Origin: JAFARZ01 sp036490795 | Lineage (GTDB): Bacteria > Actinomycetota > Actinomycetes > Streptosporangiales > Streptosporangiaceae | Length of the DNA stretch: 12,019 nucleotides | Assembly: GCA_036490795.1 (NCBI GenBank) | Contig: DASXDG010000466.1 | Coordinates: 1-12,019 of the forward strand | Direction: 5' to 3' | In this document: positions 1-11,358 of the stretch, piece by piece | Layout of the letters: the number at the start of each line of letters is the position of its first letter | How positions within the stretch are numbered: position 1 is the first letter of the stretch | Position numbers and translations under genes: made by a program | The notes under the pieces: generated by a model | What the model saw: the letters and a program-made list of their open reading frames with translations, nothing else | Database searches by the model: none | What the model was told of the DNA's origin: nothing

Positions 1-1
1 C

Positions 2-1792
<1,791 letters not shown>

Positions 1793-1802
1793 AACCGCAC
1801 CA

Positions 1803-1850
1803 GCCCGCGGGTACGCGCGGATCAGCTTTCCAGCTGAGTTACCCGCGGGC
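1803..1850. terminator. Bidirectional hairpin terminator between convergent acsA and lhr, with tRNA-like sequence
   Basis: A perfect 11-bp inverted repeat (1803-1813 with 1840-1850, GCCCGCGGGTA) encloses a second 6-bp stem TCAGCT/AGCTGA with a TTCC loop (1822-1837). It occupies nearly all of the 81-bp gap between two converging genes, the expected place for a two-way terminator. There is no U-tract, as is common in actinomycetes. Read on the minus strand, the segment from 1841 down to 1829 matches the conserved tRNA D-loop region (TAACTCAGCTGGA), and GGTTCTAGTCC (1796-1786) resembles a T-loop. No acceptor stem can close and no true D-stem forms, so it is not called a tRNA gene. Confidence 0.65.
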
Positions 1851-1873
1851 CGGCGCCACTACTCAAAGAACGA

Positions 1874-6025
<4,152 letters not shown>

Positions 6026-6064
6026 CTGATCACGGTACCTCCGGGCACTGACATTTCCGGAAGT

Positions 6065-6187
6065 TCAGTACGCGGGGTTGGCGCGGTAACGCCTGCGCTC
6101 CCACTGCAGGTCGTCGAACCGGATCCGGCCGATGCTGGCCCTGATCTCCGGGTTCCTTACCCGGCGGTCCGCGTGATTAACGATCAT
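6065..6187 (-). CDS. Small arginine-rich protein upstream of lhr (40 aa, hypothetical)
   Basis: I do not recognise this family. The ORF starts with ATG at 6187-6185, preceded by GAGG (6199-6196) at an ideal 8-nt spacing, and ends in TGA. In 36 of its 40 codons the third base is G or C, matching genuine genes here. The product contains ten arginines and no lysine (for example RIRFDDLQWERRRYR near its C-terminus), suggesting nucleic-acid or acidic-partner binding, which is inference only. It lies 37 bp upstream of the lhr start on the same strand and could share its transcript, either as a separate product or as a leader ORF. A longer version starting at 6352 is open but lacks a comparable ribosome binding site. 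It could also be a decayed gene end. Confidence 0.42.
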   Translation of the reverse strand: MIVNHADRRVRNPEIRASIGRIRFDDLQWERRRYRANPAY

Positions 6188-6346
6188 CGCCGAGCCCTCG
6201 ATGTGCGAAATGCTCACGGTCGGCGCCCGGCCCCGTCCACGGTGTCGCGGATAACCGGATCGTACCGCTTTGCCCCGAAGCGGCTTAGGGCTGGGCTGAT
6301 CCCGCCCGATCCGGGACAGCGAGTGCCCCTTCTGCCCTGCTCGCGC

Positions 6347-6435
6347 CACCATTAATGCGGCAACTATGTCCAGCGCGGTGATTAATGGTGCTGTGAGCAG
6401 CCTTTTCTTCCGTGCTGGACATAATTACCGCGCTG
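6347..6435. repeat. Interlocking inverted repeats in pseudoknot order with a competing third arm
   Basis: Arm A CACCATTAAT (6347-6356) is the exact reverse complement of A' (6381-6390). Arm B (6365-6378, beginning TATGTCCAGC) pairs with B' (6410-6423), 13 of 14 positions. The order A-B-A'-B' with gaps of 8, 2 and 19 nt is the topology of an H-type pseudoknot if transcribed. A third arm C' (6422-6435, containing ACCGCGCTG) is complementary to 6371-6384 with 13 Watson-Crick pairs and one G-T, so it competes with B' and A' for the same bases. It could be a structured RNA in the leader of either flanking transcript, or a cluster of overlapping palindromic operators. The repeats are directly visible; the function is unknown. 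Confidence 0.6.
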
Positions 6436-6614
6436 ATCACCCGCCAGGCCCGCACAAAGCACCAGCGCTCCGGCGCCCGGCGCCACGCCGCCGCCCGTGA
6501 ACACACACCTTCCCGCGCGTGTTCTTTAGTTCTTCATGAGGGCGCGGTGCACCAGTGGCGTTTTGATGAAGAGTGACGCGCGCCGGGCAGGGGTAGTAAC
6601 TCCTGCAGCCAGCA

Positions 6615-6645
6615 CTGGACGGGGAACGGGGGAACCCTGGACGGG
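6615..6645 (+). repeat. Direct repeat CTGGACGGG just upstream of the MFS gene
   Basis: Two copies of CTGGACGGG (6615-6623 and 6637-6645) are spaced 22 bp apart, about two helical turns, and end about a dozen bases before the transporter start codon. The hexamer CTGGAC also occurs in the interlocking repeats upstream (6415-6420, and inverted at 6368-6373). It may be a regulator binding site or chance in G-rich DNA. Confidence 0.3.
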
Positions 6646-6657
6646 AAGACGAGCGCG

Positions 6658-8031
6658 ATGCCGCGCACCCCGCGGCGGTCGCTGATCATCGCCGCCTGCT
6701 CCACGATGGTGGAGTGGTACGACTTCACGCTGTACCTGTACCTGACCCCGGTGATCTCCCGGGTGTTCTTCGGCGGCGCGAAGAGCTCAGTGCTCGAGAC
6801 GCTCGGCGTGTTCGCGGTCTCGTACATCATGCGGCCGGTGGGCGCCGCGGTGTTCGGCCACTTCGGTGACCGGATCGGCCGCCGGAACGTGCTGCTGATC
6901 TCGATGACGATCATGATGGTCGCGATGCTGCTCACCGGCCTGCTGCCGACCAAGGCGACGGCCGGCCTGCTCGCTCCCGCACTGCTGTTCCTGCTGCGCT
7001 GCGTGATGGGCTTCTCGGTGGGCGGCGAGTACTCGGGCGTGCTCGTCTACCTGGTGGAGTCCAGCCGGGCAAAGCACCGCGGCCTGCTGGTCAGTCTCGC
7101 CGCGGGCGCGAGCGAGGTGGGTGCCCTGCTCGCCGCCGGGGTCAGCGCCCTGGTCACGACCGTCATGACGACTCGCCAGCTCGACTCATGGGGCTGGCGG
7201 ATACCGTTCCTGTTCGGCGCGGTGCTGGCCGGCACGACCCTGCTGCTGCGTTCCTCCATGCACGAGACTCCCGTGTTCGACCAGGCCAAGGCCGCCGGTG
7301 AGCTGCCGGAGAACCCGATCAGGGACGTGCTGGGCAAGCAGCGGCGGGCGCTGATCACCACGTTCGCGATCTCCGCGCTCGGCTCGGTCACCTATTACGT
7401 CGGCGTCACCTACGTCCCGACGTATCTCACCTCGGTCACCCACTTCTCCGAATCCGGCGCGCTCATCGTGTCCACGATCGCCGCCGTCGCGGTCATCGCG
7501 ATCACCCCGCTGGCCGGGTACCTGTCCGACCGGTACGGCAGGCGGCCCTCACTGCTGACGCTGGCGCTGTTCTTCGTCGCGGTCCCGCTCGGCTTGTTCG
7601 CGTTCATGTCGGCCGGCACCTGGATGAGCGCGATGACCGGCGCGCTCATCCTGGCCTTCGGCGCGGGCGCGGTCAGCGCCGCGGCGGCTGCCGCCGTGCC
7701 CGAGCAATTCGCGACCGCGGGGCGGCTCAGCGGCCTGGCGCTCGGCTACACGCTGGCCACGGCGGCGTTCGGCGGTCTGGCACCGCTCATCGCTCAGCAG
7801 GTGATCGAGACCACCGGCTGGCGGCTGTTCCCCGGCCTGCTCGTCATGCTGGTCGCGCTGGGCATCTTGCCCGTGCTGTGGCGGCTGCCGGAAACCGCGC
7901 GGCTGCCGCTGTCCGGCTCAGTCTCCCAGCTCAAGGTGCCCGCCCAGCGACCAGCCCCGGACGCACAGCTGCGCGATGACAAGATCACCCGTCAGTTAAC
8001 GGATGTGACTATCAGAACAACACGCGCGTAG
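6658..8031 (+). CDS. MFS transporter, metabolite:H+ symporter (MHS) family
   Basis: This is a 457-residue inner-membrane transporter with about 12 hydrophobic segments. MHS-family signatures are clear: EWYDF in helix 1 (19-23), motif A GHFGDRIGRR after helix 2 (67-76), GGEYSG (122-127), WGWRIPF (178-184), ETPVF (203-207), and the half-two motif A GYLSDRYGRR (287-296). The family, including ProP, KgtP and ShiA, couples proton entry to uptake of small organic acids or compatible solutes. The substrate here cannot be told from sequence. A short hydrophilic tail follows the last helix. The ATG at 6658 fits the family N-terminus, but its ribosome binding site is weak (GGGAAG, 6643-6648). The SDR gene follows 71 bp downstream on the same strand, so cotranscription is possible. 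Confidence 0.92.
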   Translation: MPRTPRRSLIIAACSTMVEWYDFTLYLYLTPVISRVFFGGAKSSVLETLGVFAVSYIMRPVGAAVFGHFGDRIGRRNVLLISMTIMMVAMLLTGLLPTKATAGLLAPALLFLLRCVMGFSVGGEYSGVLVYLVESSRAKHRGLLVSLAAGASEVGALLAAGVSALVTTVMTTRQLDSWGWRIPFLFGAVLAGTTLLLRSSMHETPVFDQAKAAGELPENPIRDVLGKQRRALITTFAISALGSVTYYVGVTYVPTYLTSVTHFSESGALIVSTIAAVAVIAITPLAGYLSDRYGRRPSLLTLALFFVAVPLGLFAFMSAGTWMSAMTGALILAFGAGAVSAAAAAAVPEQFATAGRLSGLALGYTLATAAFGGLAPLIAQQVIETTGWRLFPGLLVMLVALGILPVLWRLPETARLPLSGSVSQLKVPAQRPAPDAQLRDDKITRQLTDVTIRTTRA

Positions 8032-8090
8032 ATCGCCAGATCCCGTGATACGCGGGCATTAGGGTGTGTGGCAGCCGGCCCCGACGCGCT

Positions 8091-8095
8091 AGGAG
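8091..8095 (+). promoter_or_regulatory. Ribosome binding site that fixes the SDR start at 8103
   Basis: AGGAG lies 7 nt before GTG at 8103. The longer frame from 8064 would add 13 residues (CGSRPRRARRTAV) unlike an SDR N-terminus and would place this site inside the coding sequence. Confidence 0.75.
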
Positions 8096-8102
8096 AACTG
8101 CT

Positions 8103-8849
8103 GTGTTGCTGGAGAACAAGAACGCGATCGTCTACGGGGCAGCCGGACCGATCGGCAGTGCGGTCGCCCGCGCGTTCGCCCAGAACGGCGCGCGGGTATT
8201 CCTGGCCGGGCGCACCCTGGCCACGCTGGAAGAGGTGGCCGACGGCATCCGCGAGCAGGGCGGGAAGGCCGAGGTCGCGCGCGTCGACGCGCTGGACAAG
8301 GCCTCCGTCGACGCGCATGCCGACAGCGTGGCCGCGGCCGCGGGCAGCATCGATGTGTCGTTCAACGCGGTGGGTTTCCCCGTCGTGCAGAATGTGCCGC
8401 TGACCGAGATTTCCGTCGACGATTTCCTCTCCCCGATCACCTCGCTGTGCCGGACCCACTTCCTGACCGCGACCGCCGCCGCCCGGCAGATGGCCGAGCA
8501 AGGCGCGGGCGTGATCATCACCCTCAGCGCCTCGTCGGCCAAGGAAACCCGGCATGAGATGGGCGGATTCAGCCTGGCGAACGCCGCGATCGAAGCGCTC
8601 ACCCGCGCCCTGGCCGGGGAGTACGGCCGGCGCGGCGTCCGCGTCGTCGGCATGCGCTCGAACTTCACCCCGCAGACCTATCCCGCCGCCCCGGACGAGA
8701 TGGTGGCCGTGCTGGTCAAGGACACTCTCCTCGGGCGGCTGCCGCTGCTGGCCGAGCACGCCGCCACCGCGGTCTACCTGGCCTCGGCCGGAGCGGGCGC
8801 GATGAGCGGCGCGATGGTGAATCTCACCTGCGGGTCAATCATCGACTGA
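8103..8849 (+). CDS. Atypical short-chain dehydrogenase/reductase (SDR) family protein lacking the YxxxK pair
   Basis: The 248-residue protein has a Rossmann fold of the SDR type. It shows the nucleotide-binding loop GAAGPIG (12-18), an AGR segment after the second strand (35-37), a VDALD segment (61-65), NAVG (88-91), and serines after the fifth strand (SASS, 142-145). The active-site position normally read as YxxxK is FSLAN (156-160), so catalytic Tyr is Phe and catalytic Lys is Asn. I recall related actinobacterial proteins that also lack this pair and end in a similar NLTCG tail, so this is probably a family trait rather than recent decay. Classical NAD(P)-dependent oxidoreduction is therefore doubtful. 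A nucleotide-binding, regulatory or alternative catalytic role is possible. It follows the MFS gene and converges on the AraC gene. Confidence 0.88.
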   Translation: MLLENKNAIVYGAAGPIGSAVARAFAQNGARVFLAGRTLATLEEVADGIREQGGKAEVARVDALDKASVDAHADSVAAAAGSIDVSFNAVGFPVVQNVPLTEISVDDFLSPITSLCRTHFLTATAAARQMAEQGAGVIITLSASSAKETRHEMGGFSLANAAIEALTRALAGEYGRRGVRVVGMRSNFTPQTYPAAPDEMVAVLVKDTLLGRLPLLAEHAATAVYLASAGAGAMSGAMVNLTCGSIID

Positions 8850-8853
8850 CCCG
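8831..8853. terminator. Possible terminator hairpin between convergent SDR and AraC genes
   Basis: CGGGTCA (8831-8837) and TGACCCG (8847-8853) form a 7-bp stem with a 9-nt loop that includes the SDR stop codon. The 14-bp gap between the two stop codons also holds a perfect 12-bp palindrome, CGGGTCGACCCG (8852-8863). Either could help stop converging transcripts. There is no U-tract. Confidence 0.4.
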
Positions 8854-8863
8854 GGTCGACCCG

Positions 8864-9625
8864 TTACCAGCCTCTCGCGGCCGCCACGGACCGGGTGAGG
8901 TCTTCCAGCTCAGCCTCGAAGTCGGGCAAAGCAAGCAGGGCGGGCAGATCCGTCTGGCTCCTCGGCCGCAACGCGATCGAGCCGAGATCCGGCTGCACCC
9001 GTCCCCCGCCGCCGACGAGCAGATGCCGCCGGGTCCAGGGTTCGGGCTCGTCGGTATCGGCTACCGCCACCGCGTGCAGGAACCAGTTGCCCTCCGGGAC
9101 CAGCGGCAGCCAGTACGAGTGCGTTCGCTGTGAGGTCACGTCGATCAGGGCGGCCGCGTACGGCCTGCGCTGCATGATCGGCGTGTCGAAGACCCCCACG
9201 TACACCCGGGCTCCGGCATAGCCTTCCGGAAGCCTGACCGTGCCCATCGCGGCGTCTGCTGGCACCACGGACTCCGGCCGCAGCCCGCACTCGGTGAGAT
9301 CGCGGCAGTGCGACGCCCGCCGGAACCGGCTCGGCGACATGCCCACGCTGTCGGTGAAGTGACTCGTGAACGAGCCGAGGCTGCCGTAGCCCACGGCGGA
9401 CGAGACTCCGGCGACGCTCACCGAACTGGCCAGTAGCATGCGCTTGGCCTGGTAAATGCGGACCGCGGCGAGGAACTGCCCCGGCGATACCCCGGTCTGT
9501 TCCTTGAACAAACGTGCGAAGTGGAAACGACTGAGTGTGGCACTGCGAGCGATGTCAGCGAGCGAAAGTGAGTCGCTGTACCGCTCCCAAATACAGGTGA
9601 CCGCCCGGTCTACGGCGCTGCTCAT
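8864..9625 (-). CDS. AraC-family transcriptional regulator with N-terminal DNA-binding domain
   Basis: This 253-residue regulator carries two AraC-type helix-turn-helix units at its N-terminus: SLADIARSATLSRFHFARLF (21-40), and a second from VAGVSSAVGY through SFTSHF to MSPSRFRR (71-103). Most AraC proteins have this domain at the C-terminus. The remaining residues of about 105-253 form a domain I do not recognise, with alternating hydrophobic residues suggesting a beta-rich ligand-binding fold (for example GARVYVGVFDTPI). The ATG at 9625 is preferred because GGAGG precedes it by 5 nt. An upstream ATG at 9670 has no ribosome binding site and lies inside the palindrome shared with the divergent tetR gene. 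Its stop codon is 14 bp from the SDR stop. It may regulate the divergent tetR side or the SDR/transporter genes, which is inference. Confidence 0.9.
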   Translation of the reverse strand: MSSAVDRAVTCIWERYSDSLSLADIARSATLSRFHFARLFKEQTGVSPGQFLAAVRIYQAKRMLLASSVSVAGVSSAVGYGSLGSFTSHFTDSVGMSPSRFRRASHCRDLTECGLRPESVVPADAAMGTVRLPEGYAGARVYVGVFDTPIMQRRPYAAALIDVTSQRTHSYWLPLVPEGNWFLHAVAVADTDEPEPWTRRHLLVGGGGRVQPDLGSIALRPRSQTDLPALLALPDFEAELEDLTRSVAAARGW

Positions 9626-9630
9626 GCGGC

Positions 9631-9635
9631 CCTCC
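9631..9635 (-). promoter_or_regulatory. Ribosome binding site that decides the AraC start
   Basis: On the minus strand GGAGG stands 5 nt before ATG at 9625. No such site precedes the longer frame at 9670. Confidence 0.7.
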
Positions 9636-9667
9636 GCCCTGACATCGCCAGCCAACAATTTTCGTTG

Positions 9668-9687
9668 CATAACACTGTTCTGTTATG
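9668..9687. promoter_or_regulatory. 20-bp palindromic operator between araC-type and tetR-type genes
   Basis: CATAACA (9668-9674) and TGTTATG (9681-9687) are perfect inverted half-sites around a 6-bp spacer. The site lies in the 94-bp divergent intergenic region, 32 bp before the TetR start. Length, symmetry and A/T-rich half-sites match typical TetR-family operators, and TetR regulators usually repress their own and divergent promoters. The AraC product could also bind here. The palindrome is seen directly; the assignment to the TetR protein is inference. Confidence 0.6.
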
Positions 9688-9719
9688 AACATTAGCGATG
9701 GCGTGCAATCCTGTCAAGG

Positions 9720-10382
9720 GTGAGCCCGCGTCGCCAGAATCCGGACAACCGCGCCACGTTGATCGATGCCGCCGCACGGCTGGTCGCGGAGGGAGGACCG
9801 CACAACCTGTCCGCCCGCCAGCTGGCTCGCGAGGCCGGCACCTCGACCATGGCCGTGTACACGTACTTCGGCAGCATGAGCGCGATCGTGCGAGAGATCG
9901 TCCACGACGGTTTCGGGCGTCTTCAGCGCCTGTTCAACCTCGTCGAGCCGACCGATGATCCGGTCGCCGACATGGCTCTGCTCGGGCGGGTCTACCGGCA
10001 CAACGCGATCACCAACCGGCACGTCTTCGAGGTCATGTTCGGCGGTTCTTCGCTGGCCGGTTTCGCGCTCACCGAGGAAGACAGGCAGCACGGCAGGTAC
10101 ACCCTGTCCACCGTCGTCGACACCGCGCACCGGTGCGCCGCGGCCGGGCGGTTCCGGCCGGAAGACCCCGTGCTCAATGCCCATCACATGTGGCTCGGCG
10201 TGCACGGTACGGTGCTGCTCGACCTCGGCGGCTACCTGGTCCCGCCCTATGACGCGAGCCAGTGCTTCGAGTCTCAGCTGGTCGCCTTGATGATCGGCGC
10301 CGGCGATGAACCGGTGAGCGCCGCCAAGTCGGTGGCCGAGTCCGGCGACCGTTTCGATAGCGGATTCGGGGAGGCAACGTAA
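9720..10382 (+). CDS. TetR/AcrR-family transcriptional regulator with WHG-type C-terminal domain
   Basis: The 220-residue protein has an N-terminal TetR helix-turn-helix domain (about 11-60), with the recognition region SARQLAREAGTSTMAVYTYF (31-50). Its all-helical C-terminal domain carries the WLGVHG signature (158-163) of the WHG/TetR_C_13 group. Such dimers repress nearby genes until a small ligand releases them. The GTG at 9720 gives a normal TetR N-terminus (arginine-rich, then RATLIDAAARLV) but has no properly spaced ribosome binding site. A tag stop closes the frame at 9693, so translation may be leaderless or weakly initiated. The gene diverges from the AraC regulator across a 20-bp palindrome and is followed 90 bp later by the TIGR03084-type gene on the same strand, a plausible target. 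The ligand is unknown. Confidence 0.92.
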   Translation: MSPRRQNPDNRATLIDAAARLVAEGGPHNLSARQLAREAGTSTMAVYTYFGSMSAIVREIVHDGFGRLQRLFNLVEPTDDPVADMALLGRVYRHNAITNRHVFEVMFGGSSLAGFALTEEDRQHGRYTLSTVVDTAHRCAAAGRFRPEDPVLNAHHMWLGVHGTVLLDLGGYLVPPYDASQCFESQLVALMIGAGDEPVSAAKSVAESGDRFDSGFGEAT

Positions 10383-10409
10383 GAGGTGGCTGGCCACTAA
10401 ACCGCAGGT

Positions 10410-10453
10410 GATGATGCGCAGGAGAATTCCCATTCCTGTAGCAGAGCATCATC
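10410..10453 (+). other. Nested hairpin in the gap between tetR and the TIGR03084-type gene
   Basis: GATGATGC (10410-10417) pairs with GCATCATC (10446-10453), and inside it CAGGA (10419-10423) pairs with TCCTG (10434-10438). The asymmetric gaps of 1 and 7 nt weaken the fold. It could end tetR transcription or sit in the leader of the next gene. Its right arm ends before the ribosome binding site GAGG (10461-10464). Confidence 0.35.
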
Positions 10454-10472
10454 CCAGCGAGAGGCAAGCGCC

Positions 10473-11267
10473 GTGAGTGATCCGACCGATGTGTACGCCG
10501 ACCTGAAGACCGAGGGCGAAGTCCTCGACAAGCTCATCGCGGGGCTTGACGCCGCACAGTGGGACACGCCGACTCCCGCGCCTGGATGGACGATCAAGCA
10601 CCAGATTGCTCACCTCTCCTCGACCGCCCGTCTCGCTCAGATCTCGGCGTCGGACCCGGAGATGTTCGCCAAGGTGACCGCCGGAGCGGAGAAGGACTTC
10701 GACGGCGCGGTTGATGCCCTGCTGAAGCCGTACCTTGAGCTCTCCCCCGCGGACTTGCTCGCCCGCTGGCGCACCGAACGCGGTGACGCGACCAAGGCAC
10801 TTTCGGTCCTGCCGCCCGCCCAGATGGTGCCATGGGTGGCCAGGCAGATCCCCGCCAGCGCCCTCGCCTGCGCCGGCCTGATGGAGCTGTTCGCGCACGG
10901 CCAGGACATCCACGACGCCCTCGGCGCGCCACGCGAGTACACCGACAGGATCGGGCACCTGGTCTGGTTCGGCACCCGTAACCGCGACTTCGGCTACCTG
11001 GTGCGCGGCCTCACGCCCCCCGAGGCCGAGTTCCGGTACGAGATCACGGGACCGTCCGGGATCGTGTGGGAATTCGGTCCGGCCGACGCCGAGAACCGGA
11101 TAACCGGTCCGGGGGTGGACTTCTGCATGCTCGTCACGCGGCGGCGGAACCGCGCCGATCTAGCCATCCAGGCGACCGGCGCCGAGGCGGACAAGTGGCT
11201 GGATATCGCCCAGTCCTACCGCGGCTCGCCCGGCCAGGGCCGGGAGCCCGGGCAGTTCAAGAAGTAG
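10473..11267 (+). CDS. TIGR03084-family predicted metal-binding protein (DinB / mycothiol-dependent maleylpyruvate isomerase-like fold)
   Basis: The 264-residue cytoplasmic protein resembles the actinobacterial TIGR03084 family. Its N-terminal part is a DinB-like helical bundle with PTPAPGWTIKHQIAHL (33-48) and MELFAHGQDIHDALG (137-151). By analogy with DinB and mycothiol-dependent maleylpyruvate isomerase proteins, His47 and His142 with a neighbouring acidic or His residue (Glu138 or His147) are likely metal ligands. The C-terminal part (about 185-240) resembles the sterol-carrier-like extension in this group. Related enzymes use mycothiol, the actinobacterial thiol, but no reaction is known for this family to my knowledge. 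The GTG start at 10473 has GAGG (10461-10464) 8 nt upstream. The gene lies downstream of tetR and upstream of the AhpD-like gene. Family assignment is good; function is open. Confidence 0.85.
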   Translation: MSDPTDVYADLKTEGEVLDKLIAGLDAAQWDTPTPAPGWTIKHQIAHLSSTARLAQISASDPEMFAKVTAGAEKDFDGAVDALLKPYLELSPADLLARWRTERGDATKALSVLPPAQMVPWVARQIPASALACAGLMELFAHGQDIHDALGAPREYTDRIGHLVWFGTRNRDFGYLVRGLTPPEAEFRYEITGPSGIVWEFGPADAENRITGPGVDFCMLVTRRRNRADLAIQATGAEADKWLDIAQSYRGSPGQGREPGQFKK

Positions 11268-11274
11268 CCCGGGG

Positions 11275-11303
11275 TTGACGAGACGATTCGTGAGGCTGAC
11301 GAT
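11275..11303 (+). promoter_or_regulatory. Candidate promoter for the AhpD-like gene
   Basis: TTGACG (11275-11280) differs from the TTGACA consensus by one base and is followed after 17 bp by GACGAT (11298-11303), which fits a -10 box only poorly. It overlaps the tandem direct repeat described next, which could make it a regulated promoter. Confidence 0.3.
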
Positions 11304-11310
11304 TCGTGAG
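11282..11310 (+). repeat. Tandem 13-bp direct repeat upstream of the AhpD-like gene
   Basis: GACGATTCGTGAG occurs exactly twice (11282-11294 and 11298-11310), separated by 3 bp (16-bp period). It lies in the 91-bp gap before the AhpD-like gene and overlaps a TTGACG element. It looks like a pair of regulator half-sites or a small tandem duplication. Confidence 0.55.
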
Positions 11311-11358
11311 ACCGATGCTGTGCGAGGAAGCACGCTGACGTGAGCGGAAGGTTTGGTC

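Larger units (their letters stand above)
6188..6657. other. Large non-coding intergenic region between the lhr operon and the MFS transporter gene
   Basis: This divergent promoter region of about 470 bp has no convincing gene. Besides the interlocking repeats annotated separately, it contains a 6-bp hairpin CCGCTT/AAGCGG (6265-6270 with 6278-6283) and a minus-strand TACGAT (6264-6259). The latter could be a -10 box for the small ORF and lhr, although no good -35 is present. There is also an inverted pair GAACAC/GTGTTC (6499-6504 with 6519-6524). The centre, around 6347-6430, is noticeably richer in A+T than the flanks. Open frames here run antisense or across gene ends and lack ribosome binding sites. 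Confidence 0.6.

Noticed and set aside
6188..6352. N-terminal extension of the small ORF to 95 residues
   Set aside because: It has no good ribosome binding site at 6352 and would run into the structured repeat region; the internal ATG at 6187 has a well-spaced GAGG.
6563..6599. TTGATG and TAGTAA as a promoter for the MFS gene
   Set aside because: The spacing of 25 bp is too long for a sigma-70-type promoter, and TAGTAA is a poor -10 box.
6285..6953. Minus-strand open frames upstream of and opposite the MFS gene
   Set aside because: No ribosome binding sites or domains; they overlap the interlocking repeats or lie antisense to the transporter start.
8025..8054. Inverted repeat CGCGTA/TACGCG between the MFS and SDR genes
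   Set aside because: It is only six base pairs with an 18-nt loop in GC-rich DNA, which is easily expected by chance.
8064..8102. Upstream GTG start for the SDR gene
   Set aside because: The added residues do not resemble an SDR N-terminus, and the strong AGGAG site lies inside that extension just before GTG 8103.
9626..9670. Upstream ATG (9670) for the AraC regulator
   Set aside because: It lacks a ribosome binding site and falls inside the palindromic operator; the downstream ATG has GGAGG at 5 nt and leaves the HTH domain intact.
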